Positions 35,841 through 49,379 are shown, counted from the stretch's first letter. The stretch is DNA of 64,000 nucleotides from Paulownia fortunei (GCA_019321725.1 CM033108.1:21527799-21591798), one strand, 5' to 3'. Notes: generated by a model not told the origin, from the sequence alone. Numbers and translations: made by a program.

Positions 35841-37560
35841 ATCAATTCATTGATTCATTTAAAGGGAAAAAGAGACATAATTATATCCTTTATATCTTCT
35901 ATGAAATTTATATACGAGGACATAAGAGTATAGACCTGGATGAATGTTACTCATGCGCATAATTGAAAAAAGAATTCTAAATAGACTACCACAAATTTTC
36001 AAAAGAAAATCCGTAATGTATTTTATATGCAACTATTTGTATTTTCTAATTTAGTTCTCATGCATTAAAAAAACACACACACACACACACACACAAAGAC
36101 AATATATTTTTCCAACTAAAGAGTAAAATTGTGTGTTTTAATGTTAAGGACTTAATAATGAGTAACTCATGTTTCAAAAAATGTAAAATTAATCATGTGA
36201 ATTTTACAATGAAGTGTGAGAATAAAGTTTTCTTTATTATATTTCCACGAGTTGAATAATATCCTATAGACCCAAATCATTAATTTCTAATTTGACAAGT
36301 ACAACTTTTCTTTTTTAATAAAATAGGATTTTGATTTATTACCGACTCTCTCAACAGGTAACAATTAGAAAAAATATTGAAAAAAAATTATTATTAGAAT
36401 CAAGTTTTATATAACTTGAGACGTGAACACATCTTTGTTAAAGTGATAATTGCTCCCATTATAATTTACTGACGAATTGAATGACAATTCTTTTTTAGGA
36501 TATAACAAGTCACTCGAAGTTTGCAAATGACAATTTCAAAGGCTTTCCTCAAGAATAGAAAAAAAAAAGAAAAGAAAAACATTTGAAATTCTATAAATAT
36601 TTGGAGATGAAAAGTTTTTAATGAATTTTGACTTTGACCTTGACTATTTATAAATAATTAATACTATTTCATGAATCCGAATAATATTTAAATCAAAAGT
36701 TATTTTCAATCATTGCAATGTTCTAAAATGAACTGAAAATTCATAGAGTTGTAACATTTCAATTTTATCAAGAAATTTGAACTATTTCAATTAATTTCAA
36801 ATAAAAGATATTAATCTAAAAAAATAATAATTAATAAAGTATTATTTATTTCCTTGAATACACGTGCAAATGCCAAATACCAAGTGACAAGTGCATTTAT
36901 ATATTAAATATAAATATATATAAATTGCATTTCTTGCACTTTTTTTTATAATTTTTATTTTAAATTTGTAAAGCCACGTTCTTTTGTAAAGAATACTAAA
37001 CTCTTTTCTTTTGTTAATGTGGGAGAAAAAATATGTTTTTCCATATTGCAAGCTACTTTCAACAGGAACTTGAACGCATAATCAATATAATCATAAATAC
37101 AAAATACTTATCAACAAATTACCTTATCTTATCAATTTGAAAAATACATTGGAAGGCTTAGATTGATAATACTAATACATTGAATGGTTTTTTCCTATAT
37201 ATTCTTCTTGGTATATAGTTATTGCCATTAACATAACCTGGATTACTTATTTCAATTTTTGTGCAGTCTGTAATAGTCAAATTAATATATAATATTATAA
37301 ATTTCTGAAAATGTGTTATATATATATATATATTTAAAGAATATTGAACATAGTGCTATACAATGGTATTTTCATACAATGTGGCCTTTGGAAAAGTTAG
37401 TATTATAATAAGTAAACTTTGTGGCTTACAAAAAAATCGTGACCACGTGTAGAAGCAAATTTTTTTCATATACAATGGTATTTTCTATATTCGTGATAGG
37501 AGAACTAAATTGCTGCTCTTCATAAACCAAAAATTATACCCTTCTACTTGTGCAAGTGAC
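35841..37560. other. AT-rich spacer
   Basis: Apart from the AC microsatellite I see only AT-rich filler and a (TA)n run at about 37316..37332. No gene. Confidence 0.4.
36073..36095 (+). repeat. (AC)n microsatellite
   Basis: About eleven AC units follow an A-rich run. Confidence 0.9.
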
Positions 37561-37984
37561 TAGAAATGGCAAAGATCGGATTGGTTTGGCTGTATATACA
37601 ATACTCCACCCATTAAAATATTTATGGACTCAGTAGTTGGATCTGCTAGATCCAATTTGCAATTTAAAAGTATTGAAAAATTAATTTTTGTAAATAAAAT
37701 TTCATCATAACTTTCTAAATATGATAAAGTAATTTTATTAATAAAGAACTAATAATTTTTAAATTTGTGTGGACATGTTTTAATTTTTGAAAAATTATAA
37801 TGTCAAATATATTTAATTACTTATATATATGTGAAAGTATAAATTATTTATTAATTTACATTCTTATTTTAATTTATAAAGGTATCATATTTATATTTTA
37901 CATGTCAGTATATATAATATAATTTTTTTATAGATATATGTCACTAAAATTTAGTATCCACAACCAAAACCCATATATTGCCTT
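37561..37984. mobile_element. MITE-like repeat, GGGATGGTAA-end family, copy 5 (tentative)
   Basis: It starts TAGAAATGGCAAAGATCGGA, close to the family terminus. It ends just before copy 6 with CCCATATATTGCCTTTA, the approximate inverse. The core is AT-rich. Confidence 0.4.
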
Positions 37985-38369
37985 TAGAAATAGTAATGGA
38001 TTTGGGTAAAGCTCGTACCCATCTCAAATCCGCTCCAAATGGAATAACTTTCAATAATATAAATGGGTTTGTGTCGAATCCTAAATTTACTATTATCAAA
38101 CCCGATCAATTTATTTATATATATATATTTAAAAAATTATTATATATATTTGTATGATATTATAATTAGAAAAATATATTTTTAGAAAGTTTTAATAATA
38201 ATATTTTTATAAAATATAATTAATATTTTTTAAATAATAAAAAGGGTTTAATGAGTCTACCCATCGAATTCAATTCTAAAATAAATTTGGATAAATTTTT
38301 AAAAATCTTAACAAATTGAATATTAAATACAAATAAATTTAATTTAAATTCAATCTACTGTCATCTCTA
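37985..38369. mobile_element. MITE-like repeat, GGGATGGTAA-end family, copy 6
   Basis: TAGAAATAGTAATGG on the left and CTACTGTCATCTCTA on the right form an imperfect terminal inverted repeat. The core AAAATTATTATATATATTTG and AGAAAGTTTTAATAATA match copies 3 and 4. A further terminus in reverse orientation (TTTTCATCCCTA, ending 38429) lies just outside, pointing to nested or truncated copies. Confidence 0.62.
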
Positions 38370-38429
38370 ATTATCTTAAAATCGATCACAATTTTTTTTA
38401 GATATAACTCGAATCTATTTTCATCCCTA

Positions 38430-39679
38430 CAATTAGCTAACAATTGTCATCTTTGACAATTTTCTTTAGTAATAGTGCAAGAGATAAAAACATAACGCAT
38501 GAATTTTTTTTGCTAAATTAAAATAAATATTTTACTTAAAATGTATACATCATAATTATGTACTAATAAGTGAGCTGTCTCCAAAAGGACAAGTGTCACC
38601 TTTTCCATGCAAGTTCCAACAATACATAGTACCTACCCTCTATTTTCCTTTTCCTAGGGTCCATGGTTTTAGGGCTTTAGTTTGAGTGACGTTGTCCAAA
38701 AATGTAAGGCCAGCACGATCTCTTCCTCCAAACCATGTTTTGCAACAAATTAAATAATTTCAATTCTTTTATTTTAACTAGGAACGATCGCATTTTTTTA
38801 AGTTTTTATCTGTATTTTTAGCAAATAATTTAATTTAATTGACATTTTGGATTGATTTTGTTAATAAACTTTCCTACTATACAGTAGTTTCTATACAAAT
38901 CACGAAGTCAGAAAATATATATAGAGGGAAGAATATTTTTTTTTTAAAATAGTAAATAAAAAAATATTTTTAATTTTTTATAAATAAACAAATTTTTAAT
39001 TTTAATAATTATATATATAAAAATTTATATTAATTTAAAATTTTTATGAAGTTGAGGAGTGGCCGCCACAGTCCTGCTTCGTTTGTAAATCAAAATTTTT
39101 ATTATTAAATTCGTCATTTGAATAGTAGATATTATTTAAACTATATAGGAGCTCTCATTATATCATGTATTAGTGGCCGTCCAACTTTATTTGCCTGATT
39201 TTTCGTCTCCAAAGAAAGAAAAAATACTTTCCTTCTACAAATATGAGTAAAATTTATTTAAGATACCCAATTATCATGTCCTTTTGATGGTTTTTCTCAC
39301 TTTTTTTTTCTTGCATTACATAATCAACTATATCAGACCCAACATAGAAATCAATAATTAGCTAATGTTAATTCTCTTTGAAATTGAGAATGATATATAA
39401 TGTTACTCAATAATGTTGTCCATTATAAGTGGTGTGAAAAAATAAGAGACAGAAAAAAATATTTATACTTGCTTATAGTACAGAAGATTATAATCAATAC
39501 TAGTAGGTGGAACTAATTTAATTCTTGCTGGAAAAAAAAATCAATTTAAATGACAATCCAAAAAGGTGTGGACATATGCTCCTTTAGTTGGTCATAAATG
39601 TATCAAAAAAGAACAGCAAACCCCTCTAGAAATGAAAAGTATATGAAATTACATTACATCATATGAAAAAACTAATTAC
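38430..39679. other. AT-rich spacer
   Basis: No coding sequence was recognised. A short GC-richer phrase (GTGGCCGCCACAG, about 39060) stands alone. Confidence 0.4.
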
Positions 39680-39681
39680 TA

Positions 39682-39942
39682 CTCTGTCTCTCTCTCTTTT
39701 TTTTCTTTCTATTTTTATGTATTCTCTTTGACTCAATATCATATTTTAAATGAGAGTTGAATTTTTTTTTGTATATAATTTAAATTATTATTCTAAAAAA
39801 TAGTTGAGAGTGAGTGATATTTTATCATGATTTTTAAGTGATAAGGTATTTTTGATGAAAAAAAATACTCTATTCGAGAAATTGACTCTAATTAAAACAT
39901 TTAAAAAAATATATATGAGTGATAAATTTGGAACATATGAAG
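39682..39942. mobile_element. Stowaway-like MITE, diverged (tentative)
   Basis: The left end CTCTGTCTCTCTC and the right end TTGGAACATATGAAG read as a worn CTCCCTCCGTTCC-type inverted repeat. TA flanks both ends (39680..39681 and 39943..39944). Confidence 0.45.
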
Positions 39943-39944
39943 TA

Positions 39945-41013
39945 TTGCACCTAGAAAAATAACAAAAAATTATCATTCAATGTGCATATGGATATTCAAG
40001 TTAAAAATATTTTAGTTATAGTGTTTAACTATAAGATTAAGCAAGGGAAAAAAAATAAAATCATGTTTCATATTATTGCTAATATGAGAAAAAAGGACAA
40101 AAAGTTGGTGAAATATTGAAACAAGTTTGAAAATGGTAATAAAAACTAAAATAAGTATTGGCATTATATTTATCTTGTCTGGCAGGGACACCAAGAATGG
40201 CAAACACATCACACCTTCCATGTCCTTCCCAGCCTTCCATTTGTTGGGTGTGTTAGAAGATTTAGGAGCCAAATCCGGAAACCAAGAGCAATGTGTTGTT
40301 GAATCTTTTTGGTTCTCATCCAATCAGAAAATTTGAAAATTAAAAAGTTTTAGTTGAGAAAAGAAGGTAAAAAAAAAAAAGAAAGAGAGAAAGAGACAAA
40401 ATTATTTGTTTAAGAAAAAAAAGAAAAGAAAAGAAAAGCCCTGTAAGAAAAGAAAAAGGCTTGTCATTGGTTTGTTCCTCTCTTTTGCTTTTCCTGTCAA
40501 TCAAGCAGCTTCCTGTTTATTCAACATATCTTTTTTGACACCCCATTTTCAAGAAGTATCACTAGAGACAGGCCAACCATTTTCAAGAAAATAAAAAAGA
40601 AGGAAGGTTCTTGTTTGTTGTTCTTGATTGTGGGTTCTATCCTCTCTTAGGTGGGTATTTTTCCACCCCATTTTTCTTTATTTCTCAACAATCTAACAGT
40701 CACCTCTGTTTTCAAGAATATCAAACTGCCATTTCTGAAAATCACATTAAAAGGCTACACATTTGAGCAAATGAGCTAGAAAACACACTAGACAGAAACA
40801 AGCTGCTGTTGTCTTTGGTTTTCTTAGGTACTTATGGTTGTCTACCCATTGTTTGGTCACCTGGGTTGTTGGAAATATGATTGTTGATTTGCTGTTGGAG
40901 CGCACATCTTTGGTACAAAGAAATATGGATCTGGGCTAAGGAAAAGGTCAAAAATAAGGTTTTGAGGTTGGGGGAATAGAGAAAGAGAGAGCAAGGTGAG
41001 TCTTTGAAATAGA
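39945..41013 (+). promoter_or_regulatory. Upstream region and presumed 5' UTR of the PIP5K gene
   Basis: From about 40180 the base composition becomes less AT-rich and non-repetitive. A CCAAT box (ATCCAATCAG) lies at about 40318. Purine-rich AAAGAGAGAAAGAGA stretches occur at about 40380 and 40980. I could not fix the transcription start or exclude a 5' UTR intron. Confidence 0.4.
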
Positions 41014-44000
41014 ATGAGCAAAGAATTGAGTGGCATTGCCAAGGCCTGGGACACAAAGGTGAAGAAATCACAAGCAACTGCAAAGAAAAGGGCAAACAGC
41101 ATATTTACAACAATGTCAGTGGCCCATGTGGATGATGATGACATTCATAACCCTGGTGAGGTTTACCATGTTGAGAAGGTCTTCCCCAATGGGGACATAT
41201 ACATGGGCCAGTGGGCAGACAACTGCCCCAATGGCCATGGCAAGTACTTGTGGGCAGATGGTTGTATGTATGTCGGTGACTGGTGCAAAGGCAAGACTGT
41301 TGGCAAGGGGAAGTTTAGTTGGCCCTCTGGTGCTACCTATGAGGGCCAATTCAAGAATGGTTACATGGATGGTGAGGGTACCTATACAGGGTCCTTAAAT
41401 GATACCTATAGAGGCACTTGGGTTTGCAATATGAGGCACGGTAAGGGGGTGCGGAATTATGACAATGGGGATTATTATGAAGGGCAGTGGCGGCGGGGGC
41501 AGCCTGATGGCAAAGGAAGGTACCAGTGGAACAGTGGGAATCAGTATATTGGGCATTGGAGGCATGGCAGGATGCATGGCACTGGAACAATGATTTGGGC
41601 TAATGGGAATCAATACGACGGTAGTTGGCAAGGCGGAGTGCCTAGAGGAAATGGGACGTTCCGGTGGGTGGATGGGAGTTTCTATGTAGGGGTTTGGAGT
41701 GAGGATCCAAGGGAGCAGAGTGGGACTTATTATCCATCAAGTTCCCAGATAGGTAGTTTTGATTGGGATCCCCAGGAAGTATATTTGGTGAACTTGAGTG
41801 ATTGTCGGATAAGATCTGGTGAGAAGATTTCAGTTTTTCCTTCGCAGAAAACCGTTAACTGGCCCTGTGAGGGGGAGTCCTTGCAGAAGCATTCAGGGTG
41901 TAAGAACTATAAAGAGAATGACACAAGGCTGAGGAGAGCATCTGTGGATGGGAGCCTCAGCAATGGTGGCCATAGCTTGGGCTCAGAATCTGATTTAAGC
42001 TTCGAAGGTAGTAATGAATGTTTAGGGTCTGGAAGAGAAGTAGATGGAGGGGTGGGGGCTGAAGAAGTAGATATTTCACGAGGATATAGACGACCTCATA
42101 TCATAATAAAGCCAGCAAAAAAGCAGGGGCACACAATATCGAAAGGTCATAAGAATTATGATCTCATGCTGAATTTGCAGCTCGGAATAAGGTATCAATA
42201 TCTTTAGGATGTATACAATGGTTTATAATTTCAATGTTTTCTAGAGAAAATGATTGCATATTGCTTACTCTGTCTCTTCATTTTATTCATGGAGAAATAG
42301 GAAATAGTGATTAAGATTTTCATTGATTTGCAATGGCTTCGATATGGAAAAATAGATGGAACTACACTGATTATCTTGGATTCCTGTTAGGTCATTCAGC
42401 ATAATTTAAATTTTTCCGATTGCTGCTTCTATTATGTTAAGCATGAACTGAAGTAGGCGATATACATCGCTCTCCATCCTATTGATTTCTGCTAGACAAA
42501 TGCTTGTAACCTATATGAAGATTATGCTTGATTTCCATTTCTACTTATTAGATTTTCTGCTTCAAGCTCATTAGTTCCATTATTCAGACATTCTGTAGGA
42601 AGACCTGCTCCAGCTACGTCCCTTGATCTAAAAGCTACAGCATTTGACCCCAGGGATAAAATATGGACCAGATTTCCACCAGAAGGATCTAAGCATACTC
42701 CACCTCACCAATCATGTGAATTTAAATGGAAGGATTACTGCCCATTGGTTTTCAGGTGTGTGTAACACTTTTTCCGGTATCTCAATGTACAAATGACATA
42801 TGTGGTGTAGCAAGTTATTCCTCACAAATATAGAAGATCCTGAGGACTTCAATTTCCCAAGCTTTACATTTCCTCTGTTTTTGAACATTTTGTTTGGTGT
42901 CTTTACCTGTTAATGTTGAGTTTATATAGTATGTTCACTTGTTAACATGGATTCATCATGTTTGAGCACACCTTGCCCATAATTGTATCACATATCCTGA
43001 TTAGATATGATGATAATTTGCTTTCAGGACACTTAGAAAATTATTTAAGGTGGATCCAGCAGATTACATGATATCAATATGCGGAAATGATGCCCTTCGG
43101 GAGCTCTCATCACCTGGAAAAAGTGGAAGCTTCTTTTACTTGACCAACGATGACAAATACATGATAAAAACCATGAAGAAGTCAGAAGTAAAAGTAAGTT
43201 CCATTTCAGAAGCCAACACATATCAGTGACATTTTGCATGTAAATAAATGCTCCCTCATGGTTCTTATCAAGTAGGCTAATAAATAATTAAAACTATCTA
43301 TGTCTCGCCAATTTCTAGATGCAAAACTGAAGAAGCGTTGTCTCAATCAAAAACTTCTGCACATGCATAAGTATTTCATTTTGAAGTCAGTTCTCTGAAT
43401 AATTACCAAAACTTATGCTGATTGTGCTGTCAACCATGTACATTTTTCTTTTTTATAGATGTGTTTCATTTAGATGTTTTGATAAGTAATTTCAGAGTTT
43501 TGCAGTTATACCGAATAAGAATGTATTCAATTTCATAATTCCATAGCAGGTGCTAAAAAGAATGCTTCCAGCTTACTATAACCATGTTCGGGCTTTTGAG
43601 AACACCCTGGTAACCAAATTTTTTGGCCTTCATTGTGTGAAGATGACTGGACCTGCACAAAAGAAGGTATGAAATTGAATACATTCTATTATCCATTTGA
43701 ATCATCATGAGATTCCATGATATCAAGGATCCTAATTGCTTTATTATGCAATTGATAAGCAGGTGCGGTTTGTCATTATGGGCAATTTGTTCTGTACTGA
43801 ATATGCCATTCACAGACGTTTTGATTTGAAAGGTTCTTCCCATGGTCGCTTAACTGTCAAACCTGAATCTGAGATTGACTCAACAACCACCCTCAAGGAT
43901 CTCGATTTGAATTTTGTCTTCCGGTTGCAGAAGTCTTGGTTCCAAGAGTTCTGCAGGTAATCAAATCATTGTCTCATCATGTCACATTTACTAGCACGAC

Positions 44001-45290
44001 GATTTGCACTAACTTCTGAAATCCTGGTAGTGGATACACAGAAAAGAATAAAAATTATTTGACTGCTCTTGTAATATGTAAAATTGACATAAAAATGCTG
44101 TTTTGACTAATGATATCAATTTTTTAAAACAATCTCATATCTTTGAAGGGAAAAACACAAAATCATGTCGAAAACTTTAACTTGGTACATTAGTGCTTAT
44201 TCATTTACTGATAAAAGAATGTTCAATATAAGTTCATGCAAGTATACTTGGAATTTTGCATAATCTGTAAGTTTTATTGCTCAGGCAAGTGGACCGAGAC
44301 TGTGACTTTCTTGAACAGGAGAGAATTATGGATTACAGTCTTTTGGTTGGCATTCACTTCAGAGAAATATCACACTCTGGGGAACCACTAAATACTGAGA
44401 CTAACGTTTCCAAAGTTCGAACACCTAGTGGTACATGTGTAAACCTTTCACTATTACTCCCCCTTCTATGCCTCTTTCTTTTGTTTCTTTTCCAAAGAAT
44501 TCTCTCTTACGTGGAAAGTTTATGACAAATTATGTAGGGAATGGAGACCAAACTAGTGAAGGAGTAGCTTCCCGACTTTCCACGGCGGATTTGGATCTTC
44601 TCTTTGATACTAACTGGTACAAGTTGCTTATATAAACGTGAAGTTCTGTGATAGTTGTAGCATTTTCTTGGAAATTGCACATCATCTCACCCACATACTT
44701 TCTCAAACTACTTCCCATATTCCTGAAGGGTTGTGTTTAAGTTCATTTATAGAGCTTAAGAACCATATCTCCACCATTCAGTAGCTACCTGGGTGGAGTA
44801 CTTGAATATAGTTCATGCGACAGCCTGATCCTCACCCATGTAGTACTTCTTGGCATCTTTGTAATTTGTCAAACCTTACAAGACTCACAGTTCTTATAAC
44901 TCAAACTTGTCCATTGTCATGATCATAGTCAAATGTTCTTCAAATTCAACAATAAACTCACTGACAATTTCACAATGCTAATTCAAATCTGGTTTTGGCA
45001 GGTGGGCATCAATTAGATTAGGTTCCAACATGCCTGCACATGCTGAACTAACCGTGAGAAGAAACAGTGGTGAGCCACAGCTGGTTGGGGAACCAACAGG
45101 GGAGTACTATGATGTCATTCTAGTATTTGGTATAATAGACATACTACAAGATTATGATATCAGCAAGAAGCTAGAACATGCATACAAGTCATTCCAATAC
45201 GATCCGACATCAATATCTGCTGTTGACCCCAGACAATACTCCAAGCGTTTCCGAGACTTCATATTCCGAATTTTCACAGAAGACATTTGA
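41014..45290 (+). CDS. PIP5K: Phosphatidylinositol 4-phosphate 5-kinase with MORN repeats (8 exons)
   Basis: The enzyme phosphorylates PtdIns4P to PtdIns(4,5)P2 at the plasma membrane. Coding exons are 41014..42191, 42588..42755, 43028..43193, 43550..43666, 43763..43956, 44285..44430, 44538..44616 and 45002..45290. All introns are GT..AG and the total is 2337 nt, or 778 aa. Eight MORN repeats run from residue 63 to about 230 at exact 23-residue spacing (YMGQW, YVGDW, YEGQF, YRGTW, YEGQW, YIGHW, YDGSW, YVGVW). The kinase domain (about 395-776) has the glycine-rich loop [10 protein letters not shown], Lys496 in [13 protein letters not shown] (564-568), MDYSLL (623-628), and [16 protein letters not shown] (727-742) leading into the activation loop. 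The start MSKELSG is preferred over the internal MSVAH (residue 34) because Arabidopsis PIP5K4/5 share this longer basic N-terminus. It is a subfamily B enzyme, closest by eye to PIP5K4/5/6. The exact orthologue is uncertain. Confidence 0.93.
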
Positions 45291-45760
45291 AGACCGGTAC
45301 ATCCCACTTGCCTCTACCAGGCCACATTGTACAGTTGGTTTTGTGGGAAGATGACCATTGCTTACCGGGCAACAAAGACAAGACATTTTTGCTCATAAAG
45401 CTTGGCCTTGTTGGATGATGGTGCCTCCACTATCGCACGCTGCTATAGTCTACAGATAGGTTTTTCATCTTATTGTATTTATAGATACAAATAGGTTACA
45501 CGACCGGTTAAGGTACAGTAAAGCAATGACAGCAGAGGCACCCAAGGCTGCTGCTGCAAATGTAAAAGAATAGAAGGTTGAAGCTGAGTCAGGGTCCATT
45601 TATTTGTACCGATTTTTTCACCCCACAAGGTGAGGGAGTCTCTCTGGGATTCCGGCACTGAATAAGCTTGTATAGAATCAGAAGTAATTTCACAGTTCTA
45701 CCTGTTACATTGGTTATGTTCGTATTGAGTTTTTACCTGCTACACTTGTAGCCTATCTCA
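45291..45760 (+). other. Probable PIP5K 3' UTR
   Basis: Non-repetitive, less AT-rich DNA follows the TGA. It contains no open frame of note. The poly(A) site was not fixed. Confidence 0.5.
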
Positions 45761-46420
45761 TTTTAAAGCGTAAATGGCTATTAAGGATGTTTTCTTTGAT
45801 ATGGAGACACAAAAAAAACCGTGATGTGGATAGAGAAATGAAAAAATCATTGTCATAATTAATCTTTTATACATGCATCCCACATCAGAGCAAATAACAG
45901 AAGATGTAAGAAGATGTAATACGTTTGTTAGGGAGGATTTGAATTGTTCAAAATCACAAGCAGAAAGAAAAGGAAAGAAAAGAAAAGAAAAAAATAAAAT
46001 AAAATCAATTTGGTTAGAAAAAGAAAAAGCAGATGAAACAAGTAGAATTTTTTGTGTATTGACTTTGAGGATGTGGAGGTCCATAAATTTTCGCAAGTCA
46101 GGCAGAGTTTTGTAGTGCGTGTCTATATATATATATATACACACATATATATACATAAGAAAGAAAAGAAATAGTACGTGCTAAGTCAATTAATTTTTTC
46201 TTCAGCAGATATGCAATAATAATCAAGGAAAGTCTTATGTTTTCGTGCCTGCATGTCTTAAACTATGCCATCAATTTGGTCGGCCAAAAGACCGATTTAG
46301 GACTATTTTTTCAGTGTTATATAGGGTCAAATGATTGACACTTGATATTTTTGCCCACACATAGTTAAGATTGCAGAGCACGTCTGGTTTTGATCATAAT
46401 TAACACTGCAACATATATAT

Positions 46421-46462
<42 letters not shown>
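46421..46462 (+). repeat. Compound (CA)n(TA)n microsatellite
   Basis: About fourteen CA units run directly into seven TA units. Confidence 0.92.
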
Positions 46463-46463
<1 letters not shown>

Positions 46464-49337
46464 GTATATATGTATTGAATAGATATGCACGTTTAATTAT
46501 TAAGTAGGATTATATTTTTTTTTGTATATTTATAAAGTAAAATTATAAATTATATTGCATGTAATGATATCAATATTTTAATTTACAATATCATCTTATA
46601 AACATTCAATCATTAATAAACTCAATTGATACTATCAAAATACGGACATTTAAGGCAACTTAGTTTAGTAGTTTTCGGACAAACAAGAGGAAGAAATATA
46701 CAAAAGTACTGGGGCCATGAAAATTGAATTTCTTCATTAAATCTTTATATTTGAGAGGAGAAAGTCTCCAACAATTTAATAAAAAGTTATTTACATTTTA
46801 TTATGATTAATGTTTAACATATTAAGAGATCTTCCCCTATTTACAAATTCTCATTAGTTTCTACCACCTCAAAATAAACACAATTTGGTGGTTGATATAT
46901 TTCTCAATTCCATTTTCTGTTATTGTATGTTAATAACAAGGAAGAAAAAACAGTGAAATAATTGAAAAGTGTTAGTGATGGGCAGTACAACAAGTGTGGC
47001 CAGAGTCATTGTGTTAGAACGTGGGAAAGAGTAATTTTGTCCACTGGTAACCCACTGGCATGGGAAATCTCAACTGTCGGGAAGATTTTCTTGTTGGGTT
47101 TGACTAAGTGGGTTGGGATTTGTGAGTCTCCCGACATCATATCATTAATTATGTAGACTCATCTTGTTTGGGTGTCACGTATCAAATGGCTATGATATTT
47201 TGGGATCCTAAATTTGAGGATCAATCAAGAATTCATTATATATGTGGGTTTAATTAACGAGTTTTGGGATATTAAAATCGGAGATACACGTGAGGTCATA
47301 CAAAAATGACCAGAATGTCCAAGAACCCACTAAGAATACACTATGGGACTGTTCCTTTGTTGATTTATTAATAAATATTATATATAATTTATTGTATAGT
47401 AAGAATAATATATTAATACAAAATGTAGGTCAATGTTTCCGTAGTAGTAGGATAAATAAGCGAGTGATTATCCTTATTAAAGCAAGATAAATTTAACACC
47501 TAATTGAAGTCCTAAGTTCCCTTTCATTGATTTCTTTCTTCTTTTTTGGGATAATTTTTCAAAGTAATAATATTGCACGGACTTTTTAAATTGTTTCACA
47601 AAAATGACAGGATAATTGCATACTTTCTCCTTTCTCCAGTTACAATCTGCTCCCAACTTGATGCTTAGTATGACAAAATACTGGCATATTTAGGGAGCCA
47701 AGGCCATGTCTCAGCCGTTTATTTATATTTTTGGAGCAGAAGAAGATGGTGGATTGGATGAATTATGGTTGGCGGCGGCGATGGTGGGGTCATCTCCAAT
47801 CCTGGTGGTGCCGATGGTGGTGGGTTTGAGGGGGAGTTGGATGATCATGTTGTTTCGGTGGGACGATTCTTCCTTTTTTGTTGTAGAAATCTATGACAGA
47901 TTATTATTGGGTGAACTTCATAGCAAGCCGATGAAGCTTCCCTCAATAATTACAACGCAGATATCTAGGTTGCAATTTGATTATTTGGACATAAGGATAA
48001 TTTTGTAATTTCACATTATTTTTTAGGATCAAATTAGACAGCTCTGCTCATTACTTAAATTGGTGGGCTTAAACAATTATGGATCCCACTCGTTGAACTC
48101 ATATTCTAACAAATAATCACCAATTTTTGAAATATTATCGGGCTTTGAGTTATTCATTGAGTCTGCCTCCATAAAAATACATATTGGATTGGGCTAAACT
48201 ATTTAGTAAATGTAAGCTAGTCCTACAAAATAAATGGGGCCTATATTGGTCCCAAAGAAAAATGGATTGAAAGTAACACTTAAAAATATTTATTGATTCC
48301 ATTCTTAGGGGGGAAAAGAGCTTGTAAAAATACAATAAACATTTGCTATTTTTTTTTTCATGCTATGCAATTACATTTATAGAAGGATAGTTGATTAAGG
48401 CTATCTTTGTTTCTCAGGTTTTGAGAAGAAAAATACTAATTTTTTTTCCCATGTGATTTTAAAGAAGAACGCAAAAAACATTTATACAAATATAATTATG
48501 AGAAGTATTATTACTTATACATCTATTCTCTTTGTTTTTTTCATGGTACATAATACATTTAAAAGGAATTTACACTTGGTGTTTATTTTAGTAAGGAAAA
48601 GGAAACGTATTATTAGAGTGAGGAATTTTTTTTTCAATATTTTTCTTACGAAATTTCAAAAATACAAAATGAAAAATATCATAGAATTTGGTTTATGTTT
48701 TCTTTAATAATCCACATCGTGTAAGCCTTGAGATTACCCCTGTTTAGAATTGCTGGTAATTATTATTTTTTATTATATCGTTGGAATTCAAAATAGCTTT
48801 AAATAATCAATCTTGAATTTGAGTAATTTTTTTTTTCAACCCTACACATACATCAATTTCTTAAAGTTTTAATATGGATTACATGAATGTAATTACAATT
48901 TCTCGATGTATACTGTCAATTTCTTAAATTATACCTTAATTACCTGATTGTAATTAAGCATATTTGATAACAACAGAAAATACAATTAAAAACTAAATTA
49001 AAGTAATCAAGTGTCTTATTAATTATTTTGGAGCCACAACATAAAAAAAATAAAAATTACTGCTTGCTTAATTTTTAAGTATGTTAAAAATGCAAATTGA
49101 AATGTGAGGAAATAAAAAAAACGTAGCTTAAATTGAAAATTTAGTTATAAAGAAGCTGGGTGTTTTTGTCCTTTATAATTGGTCATTTACTCTCTTTTAA
49201 CTTTGAAACTATGGGTAAAATTTTATTTTGACCCCTGAACTAATTGTTTTGTATCAATTTGAACTCTAAATTTTTAAATGTGTCAATTTAACACTATTCC
49301 TTAATATGTATCAAACATGACCTACCCGGCCAATTTC

Positions 49338-49379
49338 ACGCGCGCGCGCGCGCGTGTATATATATATATATATATATAT
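49338..49379 (+). repeat. Compound (CG)n-TG-(TA)n alternating purine-pyrimidine tract
   Basis: About eight CG units (49339..49354) are followed by GTGTA and a (TA) run to 49379. The tract is strictly alternating and is a candidate for Z-DNA or cruciform structure. Confidence 0.92.

Noticed and set aside
41116..41631. Several minus- and plus-strand open frames over PIP5K exon 1
   Set aside because: They are shadows of the MORN-repeat exon. The repeated GG/GGN codons create long antisense frames.
46962..47156. + strand frame of 64 codons in a GC-richer block
   Set aside because: No family resemblance and no splice-consistent extension. The short TGTCGGGA inverted repeat there is too small to interpret.
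47706..48008. + strand frame of 100 codons (GATGG/GGTGG-rich)
   Set aside because: Its composition is driven by a simple repeat-like stretch. There is no domain and no conserved context.
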